Both the position numbers and the translations under genes were made by a program. DNA of 55,089 nucleotides from an uncultured Bacteroidota bacterium (GTDB taxonomy: Bacteria > Bacteroidota > Bacteroidia > Flavobacteriales > Flavobacteriaceae): positions 1-55,089 of the forward strand of contig CAISYO010000210.1 of NCBI GenBank assembly GCA_903889745.1, given 5' to 3'. How positions within the stretch are numbered: position 1 is the first letter of the stretch; every line of letters begins with the position of its first letter. Shown here piece by piece: positions 8,329 to 17,083 of the stretch. Under the pieces are notes generated by a model, which was not told the DNA's origin, ran no database searches, and was given only the letters and a program-made list of their open reading frames with translations.

Positions 8329-8904
8329 TTACTTCGTTTTCTTCACGTATTGTGTCAAAATATAAATACTTTGGTTTTCTACTCTACCTTCAATAAGGTT
8401 GGCGTCGTCCCAAACTAATTTAATATTGTGCACGGCAGCTCCTCGTTTTGCAGTAAAAGTTGCGCCTTTTACATCTAAATCCTTAATCAACACCACCGAG
8501 TCACCATCTAATAAGGTTACACCGTTGCTGTCTTTATGTACCAATTTATTTTCGTCTTCTTCTTCGCCTTCACCTGTTGCTTTTGCCCATTCTAACGCTT
8601 CTTCATCTAAGTACATCATGTCTAGCAAATCAGTGTTTTTTAAACGGGCTAGCATACGCCAAGATACAATTTGAACCGGTAAATGCTCGCTCCACATACT
8701 TTCCGATAAGCCTCTCCAGTCTTTTTCATCGGTAGTTTCTGGGTTTTCAATTTGGTCTTTCAAGTGTTTTGCCATTAACACACTATTTTCAACCGTTCTT
8801 TCATTGGTTGGGGGCAATACATATACAACTAAGTCATGTTCTGCACCGCTAATTTCGCAAACTGAACCACCACGGTCTTTCAGTTTTCTTTCTATTACAC
8901 TCAT
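8329..8904 (-). CDS. PhnA-domain protein
   Basis: 191 residues. The last 70 residues match the PhnA domain: DSNGVTLLDGDSVVLIKDLDVKGATFTAKRGAAV followed by LVWDDANLIEGRV and a terminal Lys-rich YVKKTK. Escherichia coli PhnA carries a zinc ribbon in front of this domain; here the N-terminal half (one Cys at residue 16) has no CxxC pair and instead a charged EGEEEDEN linker. PhnA is not itself needed for C-P lyase, and the family's role is unclear. No phosphonate genes are nearby. Monocistronic, with its own promoter box and terminator. Confidence 0.8.
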   Translation of the reverse strand: MSVIERKLKDRGGSVCEISGAEHDLVVYVLPPTNERTVENSVLMAKHLKDQIENPETTDEKDWRGLSESMWSEHLPVQIVSWRMLARLKNTDLLDMMYLDEEALEWAKATGEGEEEDENKLVHKDSNGVTLLDGDSVVLIKDLDVKGATFTAKRGAAVHNIKLVWDDANLIEGRVENQSIYILTQYVKKTK

Positions 8905-8939
8905 TTTGAATGGATTTTACGTAAATAAATAATTTGAGG

Positions 8940-8947
8940 CAAAGGTA
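8940..8947 (-). promoter_or_regulatory. Putative -7 box for the PhnA-like gene
   Basis: Minus strand TACCTTTG, 36 bp upstream of the ATG at 8904. Confidence 0.5.
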
Positions 8948-8980
8948 TAAATTGTAATAAGATGGCATAAAAAAAACCAA

Positions 8981-9721
8981 TTAATTTCTTCCTTTTTCAT
9001 TTGGATATAAATCGGGTAGTGCATCACTTTGCCAAAATTCTTTAGTATCAACATCCATAATCGTCAGTTTTCCTTGGAATGCCGCGCCAGTATCTACATT
9101 CCAAACACAAGCTTTATTCACAGGAATTGTTTCGTCAATTTTAGTTACAGGCGTATGACCAATGTAAATTTCTTTATAAATTTTTAATCGGTTAGGATAG
9201 GTAAGAGCCTCTTTTGAAAGTTGGTTATCCATAGCCAAAGCGGTTTCCCAAAGCGTTCTATCCCAATAAAAAAGGGGTTTAAAATATTCATGTTCCACAC
9301 CTTTTACATTGGTAAAACCAGCATGAACAAAGAGACGGTTTTGCGAATCTAAATGATAATTTTGTAACGATTGCAAGAAAGTAATGTGCGCTTCTTTTTC
9401 GGTGGGTGTAATTTTTTCATACGCCATTGCTGTTGCTTTTCCGCCGTGTTGAAACCACAATTGTTCGTTAAAATCTACTTTTTTCCCAGTCAACCATTGC
9501 AATAATAAATCATCGTGATTTCCTTTAATAAAAATGCAATTATGGGTTTTTTCTAGTGCAATTAAGAAGTCTAAAACCGCTGGCGATTCGCTCCAACCAT
9601 CGACAAAATCGCCTAAAAAAATCAAGGGGTCATTTTTAGAAACAGTAGCTCGTTCTATCACCTGAACCAATGCTTTTAATCCGCCGTGTATATCGCCAAT
9701 GACAAATGTTTTTGGAATCAT
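8981..9721 (-). CDS. Calcineurin-like metallophosphoesterase (Ser/Thr phosphatase / ApaH-like)
   Basis: 246 residues, cytosolic. The metallophosphoesterase motifs appear in order: GDIHG (residues 8-12), GDFVDGW (about 37-43, where the usual form is GDYVDRG), GNHDD (about 68-72), then HAGF and IGHTP, which supply the remaining metal-binding His residues. Substrates in this family range from phosphoproteins to diadenosine polyphosphates and cannot be decided here. The ATG overlaps the stop of the upstream AlbA/Schlafen-like gene by 4 bp, so the two are translationally coupled and probably work together. Confidence 0.82.
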   Translation of the reverse strand: MIPKTFVIGDIHGGLKALVQVIERATVSKNDPLIFLGDFVDGWSESPAVLDFLIALEKTHNCIFIKGNHDDLLLQWLTGKKVDFNEQLWFQHGGKATAMAYEKITPTEKEAHITFLQSLQNYHLDSQNRLFVHAGFTNVKGVEHEYFKPLFYWDRTLWETALAMDNQLSKEALTYPNRLKIYKEIYIGHTPVTKIDETIPVNKACVWNVDTGAAFQGKLTIMDVDTKEFWQSDALPDLYPNEKGRN

Positions 9722-10863
9722 TTTATATTGTATTTCATTTTTCTTAGAATTCGCATCACTTCTTTAAAGGACAAATATACAATTGGATTTTCAAAATGTT
9801 TCAAATGAATTTTGGCATCAATAAGTTTTTGTTTAGCATCATCAAAGCCATTTAGATAGCAAATCATTAATGTATGCGGAACATTAACTAAGTCTATTTT
9901 TTCATTAGGCTGTAATTGAATTCCTTTTTGAAGTTTGCTTAAAATAGCATTATTTGTATTGTAAATATGGTGCAATATTTTTTTGTTGTATAGCGGAGGT
10001 TCAAACAAAAGTTGTGTTTCTATTTTATAGTAACCATTATCAAAAAACCGAATTGTTACTTTTTCTAAGGGATAAAAACTTGTTTTATCATTTAGTCCCA
10101 GGCAAACATACTCTGTAATTGAAAAAGTGTCTTCGTCATAAGTAATACTCACTTCGTCTAAAGCAGAATAAAATAGTTTGACTTGTTCGTTTATCAATTC
10201 AATATCAACACGTGAATAATAAATTTCATTGTGAACTGTTTTCTTATTTCCTGCCCAACACACCACAAAAAGTTCTTTAAAAACCTTATAATTAGCAGAC
10301 ATGTCTTTATGTCGATTGGAAATAAAATCTAAAACACTTTCCAGCGTATACGAAATACTATTTCTTGAATTGTTTTCTAGACTAATTACGGTTTCAACAT
10401 TTTGTTTTGAATACGGAATTTTTTCAGATGTTGGCGAAGTATTACTACCTCGTCTAACAAATGTGCTATTAGCCACTATGGTATGAATTCCTTTTTTGAA
10501 ATAAGAAGTAGTAGACTTAGGTTTAATGGTAACTAAACCTACCACTTTGTCTTTTGGAAGATTAGGGAAAGGAACGTTTTCATATTGAATTTTTGGTGGA
10601 TTTTCTAAATAAGCATTCACCAAATTTTGAATCTGACTATCATCAAAAAAATCATCACCTACAATTTCATTAGTAGCATCTTCTACGCCAACAACAATAT
10701 ATGAATTGTTACTCGGATTAGAATTAGAAAGCGCACAAATGTGTTTTAAAAACTTGGCTTTTCCTTCTTTAGTATGTAAATTTAACTGGCGTTTTTTATC
10801 ATAAAAACTATTCTCATCGTTATGAGCTAGAAGATTTTTGATAAGAAGACGTTTGTTGATCAT
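9718..10863 (-). CDS. AlbA_2 (Schlafen-like) domain protein, putative nucleic-acid-binding
   Basis: 381 residues, no signal peptide. The N-terminal 150 residues fit an AlbA_2 domain: an E-N-S-x-x-D-K-K-R opening, KAKFLKHICALSNS, YIVVGVED, IVGDDFFDDSQIQ and a TFVRRGSNTSPTSE segment. The rest (about 160-381) is unrecognised and ends in a Lys/Arg-rich helix. AlbA_2 proteins are often annotated as ATP-binding or transcriptional regulators, and Schlafen relatives include RNA nucleases; catalytic activity cannot be claimed here. Overlap with the phosphoesterase gene points to a two-gene unit. Family B repeats fill the spacer upstream. Confidence 0.72.
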   Translation of the reverse strand: MINKRLLIKNLLAHNDENSFYDKKRQLNLHTKEGKAKFLKHICALSNSNPSNNSYIVVGVEDATNEIVGDDFFDDSQIQNLVNAYLENPPKIQYENVPFPNLPKDKVVGLVTIKPKSTTSYFKKGIHTIVANSTFVRRGSNTSPTSEKIPYSKQNVETVISLENNSRNSISYTLESVLDFISNRHKDMSANYKVFKELFVVCWAGNKKTVHNEIYYSRVDIELINEQVKLFYSALDEVSITYDEDTFSITEYVCLGLNDKTSFYPLEKVTIRFFDNGYYKIETQLLFEPPLYNKKILHHIYNTNNAILSKLQKGIQLQPNEKIDLVNVPHTLMICYLNGFDDAKQKLIDAKIHLKHFENPIVYLSFKEVMRILRKMKYNIK

Positions 10864-10865
10864 AA

Positions 10866-10950
10866 GGTTTTTGATTTTTGATTAACGATTTTTTATTTCA
10901 GATTGAATACTTCTAAAATCATAAATAGTTAATCATCATTCTGCAATCAT
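10866..10950. repeat. GATTAACGATTT inverted repeat (family B), no ORF
   Basis: GATTAACGATTTTTTATTT (from 10879) and, on the opposite strand, GATTAACTATTTATGATT (from about 10933 down) form an inverted pair around about 20 bp. The minus-strand arm continues TTAGAAGT, identical to the family B copy at 22497-22530. The minus-strand repeat starts at the TAA of the aldo/keto reductase gene. Confidence 0.65.
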
Positions 10951-11822
10951 TAAGGCACTTTATTTCCCATACTTTCAGTCCAAATGGCAAACCAATCTTG
11001 GGTGTCTAAAACTAATGATTTGGCTTTCATTAATTGTTGGATGCGGCTCACGTTAATCGTTCCGGCAACAGGTAAAATATTAGCAGGATGTTGTAAAATC
11101 CAAGCCAGTAGAATTAAATCGGAACCCACATGATATTTTTCAACCAATTTAGAAAACATCAATTTCAATCGCTGTGTTTGCTCAGTATTTTCTCTAAAAA
11201 CAACTCCTAACGGATTCCATGCCATCGGTTGAATGTGGTGCAATTGCATATAATCTATACTTCCATCAATCATGGCCTCATGATTTGTGGCCGAAAACTG
11301 AATTTGATTGAATGAAATTTCGGTTTTTTGACGCAATAATTCGGTTTGTGATGGTGTAAAATTAGACACGCCAAACGAACGAATTTTCCCCGAAGTTTTT
11401 AATTGTTCAACTGCTTCAGCAATTTCATCGGATTGCATTAATGGGCTCGGACGGTGTAAGAGCAATACATCTAAATAATCGGTTTGTAGATTTTTCAATG
11501 AATTTTCCACCGACCAAATAATGTACTCTTTAGAATAGTTATAGTGTTTTATCTTGTTTTCTGGTCGATTTTCAGAAACATACTGAATGCCACATTTTGA
11601 AATCAATTGCACTTTTTCACGATCAATTTTTGCAGTTCCCCAAGCTTTTCCAAAACTCGCTTCTGTAGTGTAACCGCCATAAATATCGGCATGATCAAAA
11701 GTAGTTATGCCGTTTTCAAAAAAAAGATGAATTAAGTGGCTCATTTCCTTTGTGTTGAGGTTTTTATCCCACACCCCCCAATTCATAACTCCGGCAATAA
11801 TAGGTGATAATTGTATAGACAT
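10950..11822 (-). CDS. Aldo/keto reductase
   Basis: 290 residues from the ATG at 11822, which opens directly with SIQLSPIIAGVMNWGVWD. The in-frame ATG at 11870 would add 16 residues of AT-rich leader and is less likely. The AKR tetrad is complete: Asp and Tyr in TFDHADIYGGY, Lys in QLISKCG, His in LLLHRPSP. It would be an NADPH-dependent cytosolic oxidoreductase of the YdhF type; the substrate is unknown. It stands upstream of the AlbA/phosphoesterase pair on the same strand, separated by a repeat spacer. Confidence 0.88.
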   Translation of the reverse strand: MSIQLSPIIAGVMNWGVWDKNLNTKEMSHLIHLFFENGITTFDHADIYGGYTTEASFGKAWGTAKIDREKVQLISKCGIQYVSENRPENKIKHYNYSKEYIIWSVENSLKNLQTDYLDVLLLHRPSPLMQSDEIAEAVEQLKTSGKIRSFGVSNFTPSQTELLRQKTEISFNQIQFSATNHEAMIDGSIDYMQLHHIQPMAWNPLGVVFRENTEQTQRLKLMFSKLVEKYHVGSDLILLAWILQHPANILPVAGTINVSRIQQLMKAKSLVLDTQDWFAIWTESMGNKVP

Positions 11823-11999
11823 AGTCGATGTAATATTTAAAATTTTCTTAAAATTATAAAATAGAATCATAAAAGAGGCATAATTTCCCCTTTTTTTGTT
11901 GTTTTTTAACGCAATGTTAACAACGAATGACTAAAAAAAATTACAATTTGCACCCTTAAAATTTGTTGTTAATTTCAAAGTATCAAATAAAACCTAAAA

Positions 12000-13004
12000 A
12001 TGGAAGAAAATACATCGACATTAGACATTAGAGCCATCAACGAAAAGATAGAACGTGAGAGTGCTTTTATTGACTTACTTACCATGGAAATGAACAAAGT
12101 AATTGTAGGTCAAAAACACATGGTAGAACGATTATTGATTGGATTATTAGGACAGGGACACATCTTGTTAGAAGGAGTGCCAGGTTTGGCAAAAACCTTA
12201 GCAATTAATACGCTATCGCAAGCGGTTCATGGTTCGTTTAGCCGTATACAGTTTACACCTGATTTATTGCCTGCCGACGTTGTAGGAACAATGATTTACA
12301 ACATCAAACAAAACGATTTCACGATTCGTAAAGGACCTATTTTTGCTAATTTCGTTTTAGCCGATGAGATCAACCGTGCGCCAGCAAAAGTACAATCAGC
12401 ACTTTTAGAAGCCATGCAAGAAAAGCAAGTTACTATTGGCGATGAAACTTTTAAATTGGACAAACCATTCCTTGTAATGGCAACGCAAAACCCAGTGGAT
12501 CAAGAAGGAACCTATCCGTTACCAGAAGCTCAGGTAGACCGTTTTATGTTAAAAGTGGTCATCGATTATCCAAAAATGGACGACGAACGCTTAGTTATTC
12601 GTCAAAATTTAAAGGGAGCTTATGAAAAAGTGAACGAAGTGGTTTCTTTAGAACAAATTTTAAAAGCGCAAGAAGCCGTTCGTGAAGTGTATATGGATGA
12701 AAAAATCGAAAAATACATCCTAGACATCATTTTTGCAACTCGTTATCCAGAAAAATATAAATTAGAAAATTTAAAACCGTTAATCAGTTTTGGTGCTTCG
12801 CCACGTGGAAGTATCAATTTAGCAACGGCTGCAAAATGTTATGCATTTATCAAACGTAGAGGGTATGTAATCCCAGAAGATGTGCGTGCAGTGGTGTATG
12901 ATGTATTGCGTCACAGAATAGGAATTACCTATGAAGCCGAAGCCGAAAATGTTACTACAGAAGACATCATCGGCAAAATTGTAAACGAAATTGAAGTGCC
13001 TTAA
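12000..13004 (+). CDS. moxR: MoxR-family AAA+ ATPase of the Bat operon
   Basis: 334 residues. Walker A is GVPGLAKT (from residue 59), Walker B is LADE with Asp122-Glu123, followed by INRAPAKVQSALLEAMQE and the sensor region ATQNPVDQEGTYPLPEAQVDRF. MoxR ATPases work with VWA-domain proteins as chaperones or metal-insertion factors. It is the first gene of a Bacteroides-aerotolerance-type (Bat) operon, followed by DUF58 and BatA-E, all on the same strand. A 70-bp spacer holding a family C repeat separates it from the DUF58 gene. Confidence 0.93.
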   Translation: MEENTSTLDIRAINEKIERESAFIDLLTMEMNKVIVGQKHMVERLLIGLLGQGHILLEGVPGLAKTLAINTLSQAVHGSFSRIQFTPDLLPADVVGTMIYNIKQNDFTIRKGPIFANFVLADEINRAPAKVQSALLEAMQEKQVTIGDETFKLDKPFLVMATQNPVDQEGTYPLPEAQVDRFMLKVVIDYPKMDDERLVIRQNLKGAYEKVNEVVSLEQILKAQEAVREVYMDEKIEKYILDIIFATRYPEKYKLENLKPLISFGASPRGSINLATAAKCYAFIKRRGYVIPEDVRAVVYDVLRHRIGITYEAEAENVTTEDIIGKIVNEIEVP

Positions 13005-13011
13005 TTTTTTG

Positions 13012-13070
13012 TTTCAAGTTTCAAGTTAATATAACCTGAAACAAAAAAAACCTGAAACCTGAAACAAAAT
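13012..13070. repeat. TTTCAAGTTTCAAG / CCTGAAACCTGAAAC inverted repeat (family C)
   Basis: TTTCAAG phrases on the left and CCTGAAAC phrases (13035 onward, three copies) on the right are inverted and mostly complementary. The repeat begins about 8 bp after the moxR stop. A single-orientation copy is at 22537-22560. Confidence 0.6.
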
Positions 13071-13074
13071 AAAA

Positions 13075-13941
13075 ATGGATACCAAAGAATTATTAAAAAA
13101 AGTTCGAAAAATTGAAATCAAAACCCGAAGATTGAGCGATCACATCTTTTCGGGGGAATATCATACGTCTTTTAAAGGACGCGGAATGACGTTTTCAGAA
13201 GTGCGTCAATATCAATATGGAGATGATGTAAGAGCCATTGATTGGAATGTTACGGCACGCTACAACGAACCTTTTGTAAAGGTGTTTGAAGAAGAACGCG
13301 AATTGACGATGATGTTGCTTGTGGATATTTCGGGTTCTGAAAGTTTTGGGACTAAAAATCAACTAAAACGAGACATGGTTACCGAAATAGCGGCTACTTT
13401 AGCTTTTTCGGCCACGCAAAATAATGATAAAATAGGATTGCTGTTGTTTTCGGACCAAATCGAATTATATATTACGCCCAAAAAAGGGAAATCACATGTT
13501 TTACGAATCATTCGTGAGCTTATCGAATTTGAACCCAAAAGCAAAAAAACCGATTTATCGCAGGCTTTGAAGTATTTATCGAGTGTTATGAAAAAGAAAG
13601 CCATCGTTTTTGTGATTTCTGATTTTATGACAACAGCATATGAACACACTTTAAAAATTGCTGCAAAAAGACATGATGTAACCGGAATTCGTGTTTTTGA
13701 TCAACGAGAAGAAAGTATTCCTAACATCGGGATTGTAAACCTGTTAGATGCCGAAACCGGAGAAACGTTAGTAGTAGATACCAATTCAAAATCGGTGCGT
13801 CAAAATTATGAAAAGTACTATCTTGAAAATGTATCTTATTTTAGAGATATCTTTTCAAAATGTGGTGCCGGAACTATAAGTTCTAGAGTTGATGAAAGTT
13901 ATGTAACCAAATTGTTAGGTTATTTTAAAGCGAGAAATTGA
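13075..13941 (+). CDS. DUF58 domain protein of the Bat operon
   Basis: 288 residues, no membrane segment. The DUF58 signature is clear: EVRQYQYGDDVRAIDWNVTAR at about residues 44-64, followed by a VWA-like fold (LLVDISGSESFG, and ISDF near residue 182). DUF58 proteins normally follow MoxR and are thought to assist the membrane VWA proteins BatA and BatB. The stop codon TGA runs directly into the left repeat of an inserted four-helix-bundle gene unit. Confidence 0.9.
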   Translation: MDTKELLKKVRKIEIKTRRLSDHIFSGEYHTSFKGRGMTFSEVRQYQYGDDVRAIDWNVTARYNEPFVKVFEEERELTMMLLVDISGSESFGTKNQLKRDMVTEIAATLAFSATQNNDKIGLLLFSDQIELYITPKKGKSHVLRIIRELIEFEPKSKKTDLSQALKYLSSVMKKKAIVFVISDFMTTAYEHTLKIAAKRHDVTGIRVFDQREESIPNIGIVNLLDAETGETLVVDTNSKSVRQNYEKYYLENVSYFRDIFSKCGAGTISSRVDESYVTKLLGYFKARN

Positions 13942-13942
13942 T

Positions 13943-14470
13943 GATTTAAGATTAACGATTTTTGATTTAAGAAGTAAAAAAAAGAATGAAAAGATTTGAT
14001 TTAGAAGAAAGATTGATTGATTTTGCTGCAAATGTTATTTTGTTTACAAACTATGTGGAAAAAAATTATGCAGGAAATCACTTAACTGGACAAATTATTC
14101 GCTCTTCAACTTCACCAGCATTAAATTACGGAGAAGCTCAAAGTGCCGAAAGTAATAGGGATTTTGTTCATAAAATGGGAATTTGTTTGAAAGAGTTAAG
14201 AGAAACTAATAATTGTTTAAAAATTATTGAAAGAGCTAAATTAAATTCTAACCCAAAAATGTTAGATCAATTAAAAGGCGAGGCTAATGAATTGATTTCA
14301 ATTTTTGTAGCTAGTATAAAAACAGCAAAGAAAAATGCTGAAAAAAAATAAATAGTAGAAAAAACATGTTTTCAAAAAACTCAAAAATAGTATTTAGAAA
14401 CTCAAAATCATTTTTCCAAATGATTCGCTCATTTCTGCAATCAAAAATCGTTAATCTTCAATCTTCAATC
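13943..14470 (+). mobile_element. Candidate IVS-like element: four-helix-bundle gene between inverted repeats
   Basis: Left arm 13943-13972 and right arm 14434-14463 are inverted; I count 27 of 30 identical positions, with a 20-base identical core spanning GATTAACGATTTTTGATT. They enclose a single gene of the 23S rRNA intervening-sequence protein family. The right arm lies inside the signal-peptide codons of the next gene. About 520 bp in total. No transposase is present and no target duplication was recognised. Confidence 0.6.
13986..14351 (+). CDS. Four-helix-bundle protein, 23S rRNA intervening-sequence (S23) family
   Basis: 121 residues, all helical and basic at the end. The family pattern is visible: FDLEERLIDFAANV, then QIIRSSTSPALNYGEAQSAESNRDFVHKMGICLKELRET (here described in pieces: SSTSPALNYGEA at about 43-54, RDFVHKMGICLKELRE at about 60-75), as in TIGR02436 proteins and the Avd proteins of diversity-generating retroelements. 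These genes were first seen inside 23S rRNA intervening sequences; their biochemical role is unknown. Bat operons do not normally contain one. It is flanked by inverted repeats, so I read it as the cargo or helper of a small mobile element. Confidence 0.88.
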   Translation: MKRFDLEERLIDFAANVILFTNYVEKNYAGNHLTGQIIRSSTSPALNYGEAQSAESNRDFVHKMGICLKELRETNNCLKIIERAKLNSNPKMLDQLKGEANELISIFVASIKTAKKNAEKK

Positions 14471-16069
14471 TTTCTATTTTTGTTATTTTTTGCAGCGAAT
14501 AGTTTTTCTCAAAAAATTACCACTTCTATTGATTCTTCTCAAATAAAAATTGGATCACAGTTTAATTTTACCATTAAAGCATCCGTTAACACAAAAGATA
14601 AAGTGGTTTTTCCAGATGGGAAGTACTTTGGGGCTTTAGAAATTTTAGAATCCTATCCAGTAGATACCATTAAAAATAATTCACAATATGAATTAATTAA
14701 AAAATATGGGTTAACCCAATTTGATTCGGGGCGTTATACGATTCCCAATTTATTGGTAAAAATCAATCAAAAAGCTTTTAGAACAGATACGCTTTCTGTT
14801 TTGGTAAACAATGTTAAGGTCGATACCACTAAGCAACAAATGTTTGATATCAAAAACATCATTGCTACCGAAGAAAAACCAAGTAGCGAATGGTGGAAAT
14901 GGTTAATTTTATTGGTGTTAATCATTGCATCGGGTTTTGGATCTTACTTTATTGTGAAAAAATTACAAAAAAGTCAAATTAAAGAAGAAGAGTTTTTTGC
15001 TTCGCCCATAGAAAAAGCAATTGCTTATTTGCAAAACCTAGATAAAAAGCAATTAATTCAAAAAGGAGAAGTTAAAGAATACTATTCTGAAATGACCGAT
15101 ATTGCCCGAACGTATATCGAAGAATCGGTAAAAGTTCCGGCTATGGAAAGCACTTCTAGCGAATTGATTGCTGCTATGAAAAAAGCCATTTCAGAAAAGA
15201 AAATGTTCATCAATCGAGAAGAGCTAGAAAAATTCAAGGTAGTATTAGAAAATGCCGATTTAGTAAAATTTGCCAAATCAAAACCATTGCAATTTGAGAT
15301 TGAAAAAGATAAAGGAATTATCGACAAATTTATATTAACTATCGATAAAGCTTTACCAAGAACAGAAGCTGAAGCCGAAGTGCTTTTTGCCGAAGAAGTG
15401 CGAAAGAAAGAGCAGAAAAAGCAAAAATTTAAGCGAACCGCTATTGCTGTAGGAATAGCTGTAGTATTATTTGCGATTTCGGTCGGAATTTTCATGTTCA
15501 CTTTTGGATTAGAGTATTTAAAAGAGCATCATATTGGTTATTCTACCGAAGAATTATTAGAAAAAAAATGGATAACTTCTGAATATGGTGAACCAGCCAT
15601 TGTGATTGAAACACCAAAAGTATTGAAACGAAATAACGATGAAAAAATTCAAAATAATCTTCCCGAAAACGTAAAATCGACCAATCGTTTTATGTATGGA
15701 AGCATAATTGATGATTTTTCAATTGTATTAATTACGACCGCTTTTAAAGACACCACCAAGTTAGATATAGAAGTTGCACTTGAAAATGATTTAAAAGAAC
15801 TAGAACGTTTTGGTGCAAAAAATATTATTGTAAAAACCGCTGATTTTGAAAATGTAAAAGGTCTTTCAGGAAAAAAATCTTATGGAACGTTTACTGCATT
15901 TAATCCAACAACCGAAGAAGATCAAAAAATGAGCTATGAAATTGTAGTCTTTGCTCAAGCGGGTGGCGCTCAAGAATTTTTCTTAATCTATAAGGAAGAT
16001 GACGAACATGCGAAACAAATCATGGAGAAAATTCAGAATTCAATCGAACTAAGAAAAGCAAAACAATAA
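14366..16069 (+). CDS. Membrane protein of the Bat operon (BatD-like N-domain)
   Basis: 567 residues from ATG 14366; an ATG at 14420 (residue 19) gives a more normal signal peptide. Features: signal region ending near NSFSQ; an extracytoplasmic beta domain with ITTSIDSSQIKIGSQFNF, reminiscent of BatD; a membrane helix about 175-197; a cytosolic helical part; a second helix about 352-376; and a C-terminal alpha/beta domain. Flavobacterial Bat operons often carry such a protein between DUF58 and BatA; its role is unknown. It abuts batA, whose ATG overlaps its stop. Codons for SKIVNLQSS in the signal region are made of an inverted copy of a spacer repeat, so the N-terminus appears to have been rebuilt. 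Confidence 0.75.
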   Translation: MFSKNSKIVFRNSKSFFQMIRSFLQSKIVNLQSSIFLFLLFFAANSFSQKITTSIDSSQIKIGSQFNFTIKASVNTKDKVVFPDGKYFGALEILESYPVDTIKNNSQYELIKKYGLTQFDSGRYTIPNLLVKINQKAFRTDTLSVLVNNVKVDTTKQQMFDIKNIIATEEKPSSEWWKWLILLVLIIASGFGSYFIVKKLQKSQIKEEEFFASPIEKAIAYLQNLDKKQLIQKGEVKEYYSEMTDIARTYIEESVKVPAMESTSSELIAAMKKAISEKKMFINREELEKFKVVLENADLVKFAKSKPLQFEIEKDKGIIDKFILTIDKALPRTEAEAEVLFAEEVRKKEQKKQKFKRTAIAVGIAVVLFAISVGIFMFTFGLEYLKEHHIGYSTEELLEKKWITSEYGEPAIVIETPKVLKRNNDEKIQNNLPENVKSTNRFMYGSIIDDFSIVLITTAFKDTTKLDIEVALENDLKELERFGAKNIIVKTADFENVKGLSGKKSYGTFTAFNPTTEEDQKMSYEIVVFAQAGGAQEFFLIYKEDDEHAKQIMEKIQNSIELRKAKQ

Positions 16070-17073
16070 TGGGAAAAGTAACCTTTTTAAATCCAGAATT
16101 TTTATGGCTGTTTTTGGTATTACCCATTGCAATAGCTTGGTTGTTTTATAAACGAAATCAGTTATCGGCAACATTAAAAATGAGTTCGCTTGAACCGTTT
16201 AAGCAAAATCGTTCCTTTTTGGCGAAAGCAAAACCGTTTTTATTGGTTATTCGATGGCTTGCTTTATCCTTTATTATTATTGCTTTAGCACGACCAAGAA
16301 GCGTGGATGTTACTTCAAAATCTAAAACCACAAAAGGGGTTGATATTGTAATGGCCATTGACGTTTCGAGTAGTATGTTGGCAAACGATTTAAAACCCAA
16401 TCGTTTAGAAGCTTTGAAAAAAGTAGCTTCAACCTTTGTACAAGATCGAGTAAATGACCGTATTGGTTTAGTAGTTTATGCGGGTGAAAGTTATACCAGA
16501 ACACCAGTAACTTCAGACAAAGCCATATTATTACAATCGTTAAAAACCATAGAATATGATGATTCTATTCTTGTCGATGGAACCGGAATAGGTGTTGGAT
16601 TAGCCACAGCGATAAATCGTATTAAAGACAGTAAAGCAAAAAGCAGAATTGTAATTTTATTGACCGATGGAGTAAATAATTCGGGAACAATTGATCCAAG
16701 AACAGCAGCTGATATTGCTAAAGAATATGGCATAAAAGTGTACACTATAGGAATTGGAACCAATGGAAAAGCATTATTTCCGGTTGCTAAAGACGCTAAT
16801 GGAAAATTAGTTTTCAAAATGATGCCGGTAGAAATTGATCAAAAATTAATGCAAGAAATTGCAAAAACCACCGATGCAAAATATTTTAGAGCCACCTCAA
16901 ACCAAAAACTAAAAGCCATTTATGACGAAATTAACAAGCTCGAAACCACCGAAATAGATGAACAAAAATTCTATAACTACGACGAAAAGTATAGAATGTT
17001 TGCATTGATAGCATTCGTTTTGTTAGGAATAGAATTAGTAGCCAGAAACACCATTTTTAGAGGAATCGTTTAG
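16069..17073 (+). CDS. batA: BatA, membrane VWA-domain protein
   Basis: 334 residues. Membrane segments near 10-25 and 57-73 precede a VWA domain with MIDAS motif AIDVSSSM (about 94-101), a later ARTPVTSDK-type Thr, and LLTDGVNNSG; a final helix (FALIAFVLLGIELVA) anchors the C-terminus. BatA faces the periplasm and forms a complex with the other Bat proteins that supports oxygen and stress tolerance in Bacteroides fragilis. Its start overlaps the preceding gene and batB follows after 10 bp. Confidence 0.92.
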   Translation: MGKVTFLNPEFLWLFLVLPIAIAWLFYKRNQLSATLKMSSLEPFKQNRSFLAKAKPFLLVIRWLALSFIIIALARPRSVDVTSKSKTTKGVDIVMAIDVSSSMLANDLKPNRLEALKKVASTFVQDRVNDRIGLVVYAGESYTRTPVTSDKAILLQSLKTIEYDDSILVDGTGIGVGLATAINRIKDSKAKSRIVILLTDGVNNSGTIDPRTAADIAKEYGIKVYTIGIGTNGKALFPVAKDANGKLVFKMMPVEIDQKLMQEIAKTTDAKYFRATSNQKLKAIYDEINKLETTEIDEQKFYNYDEKYRMFALIAFVLLGIELVARNTIFRGIV

Positions 17074-17083
17074 AAAATGAATC

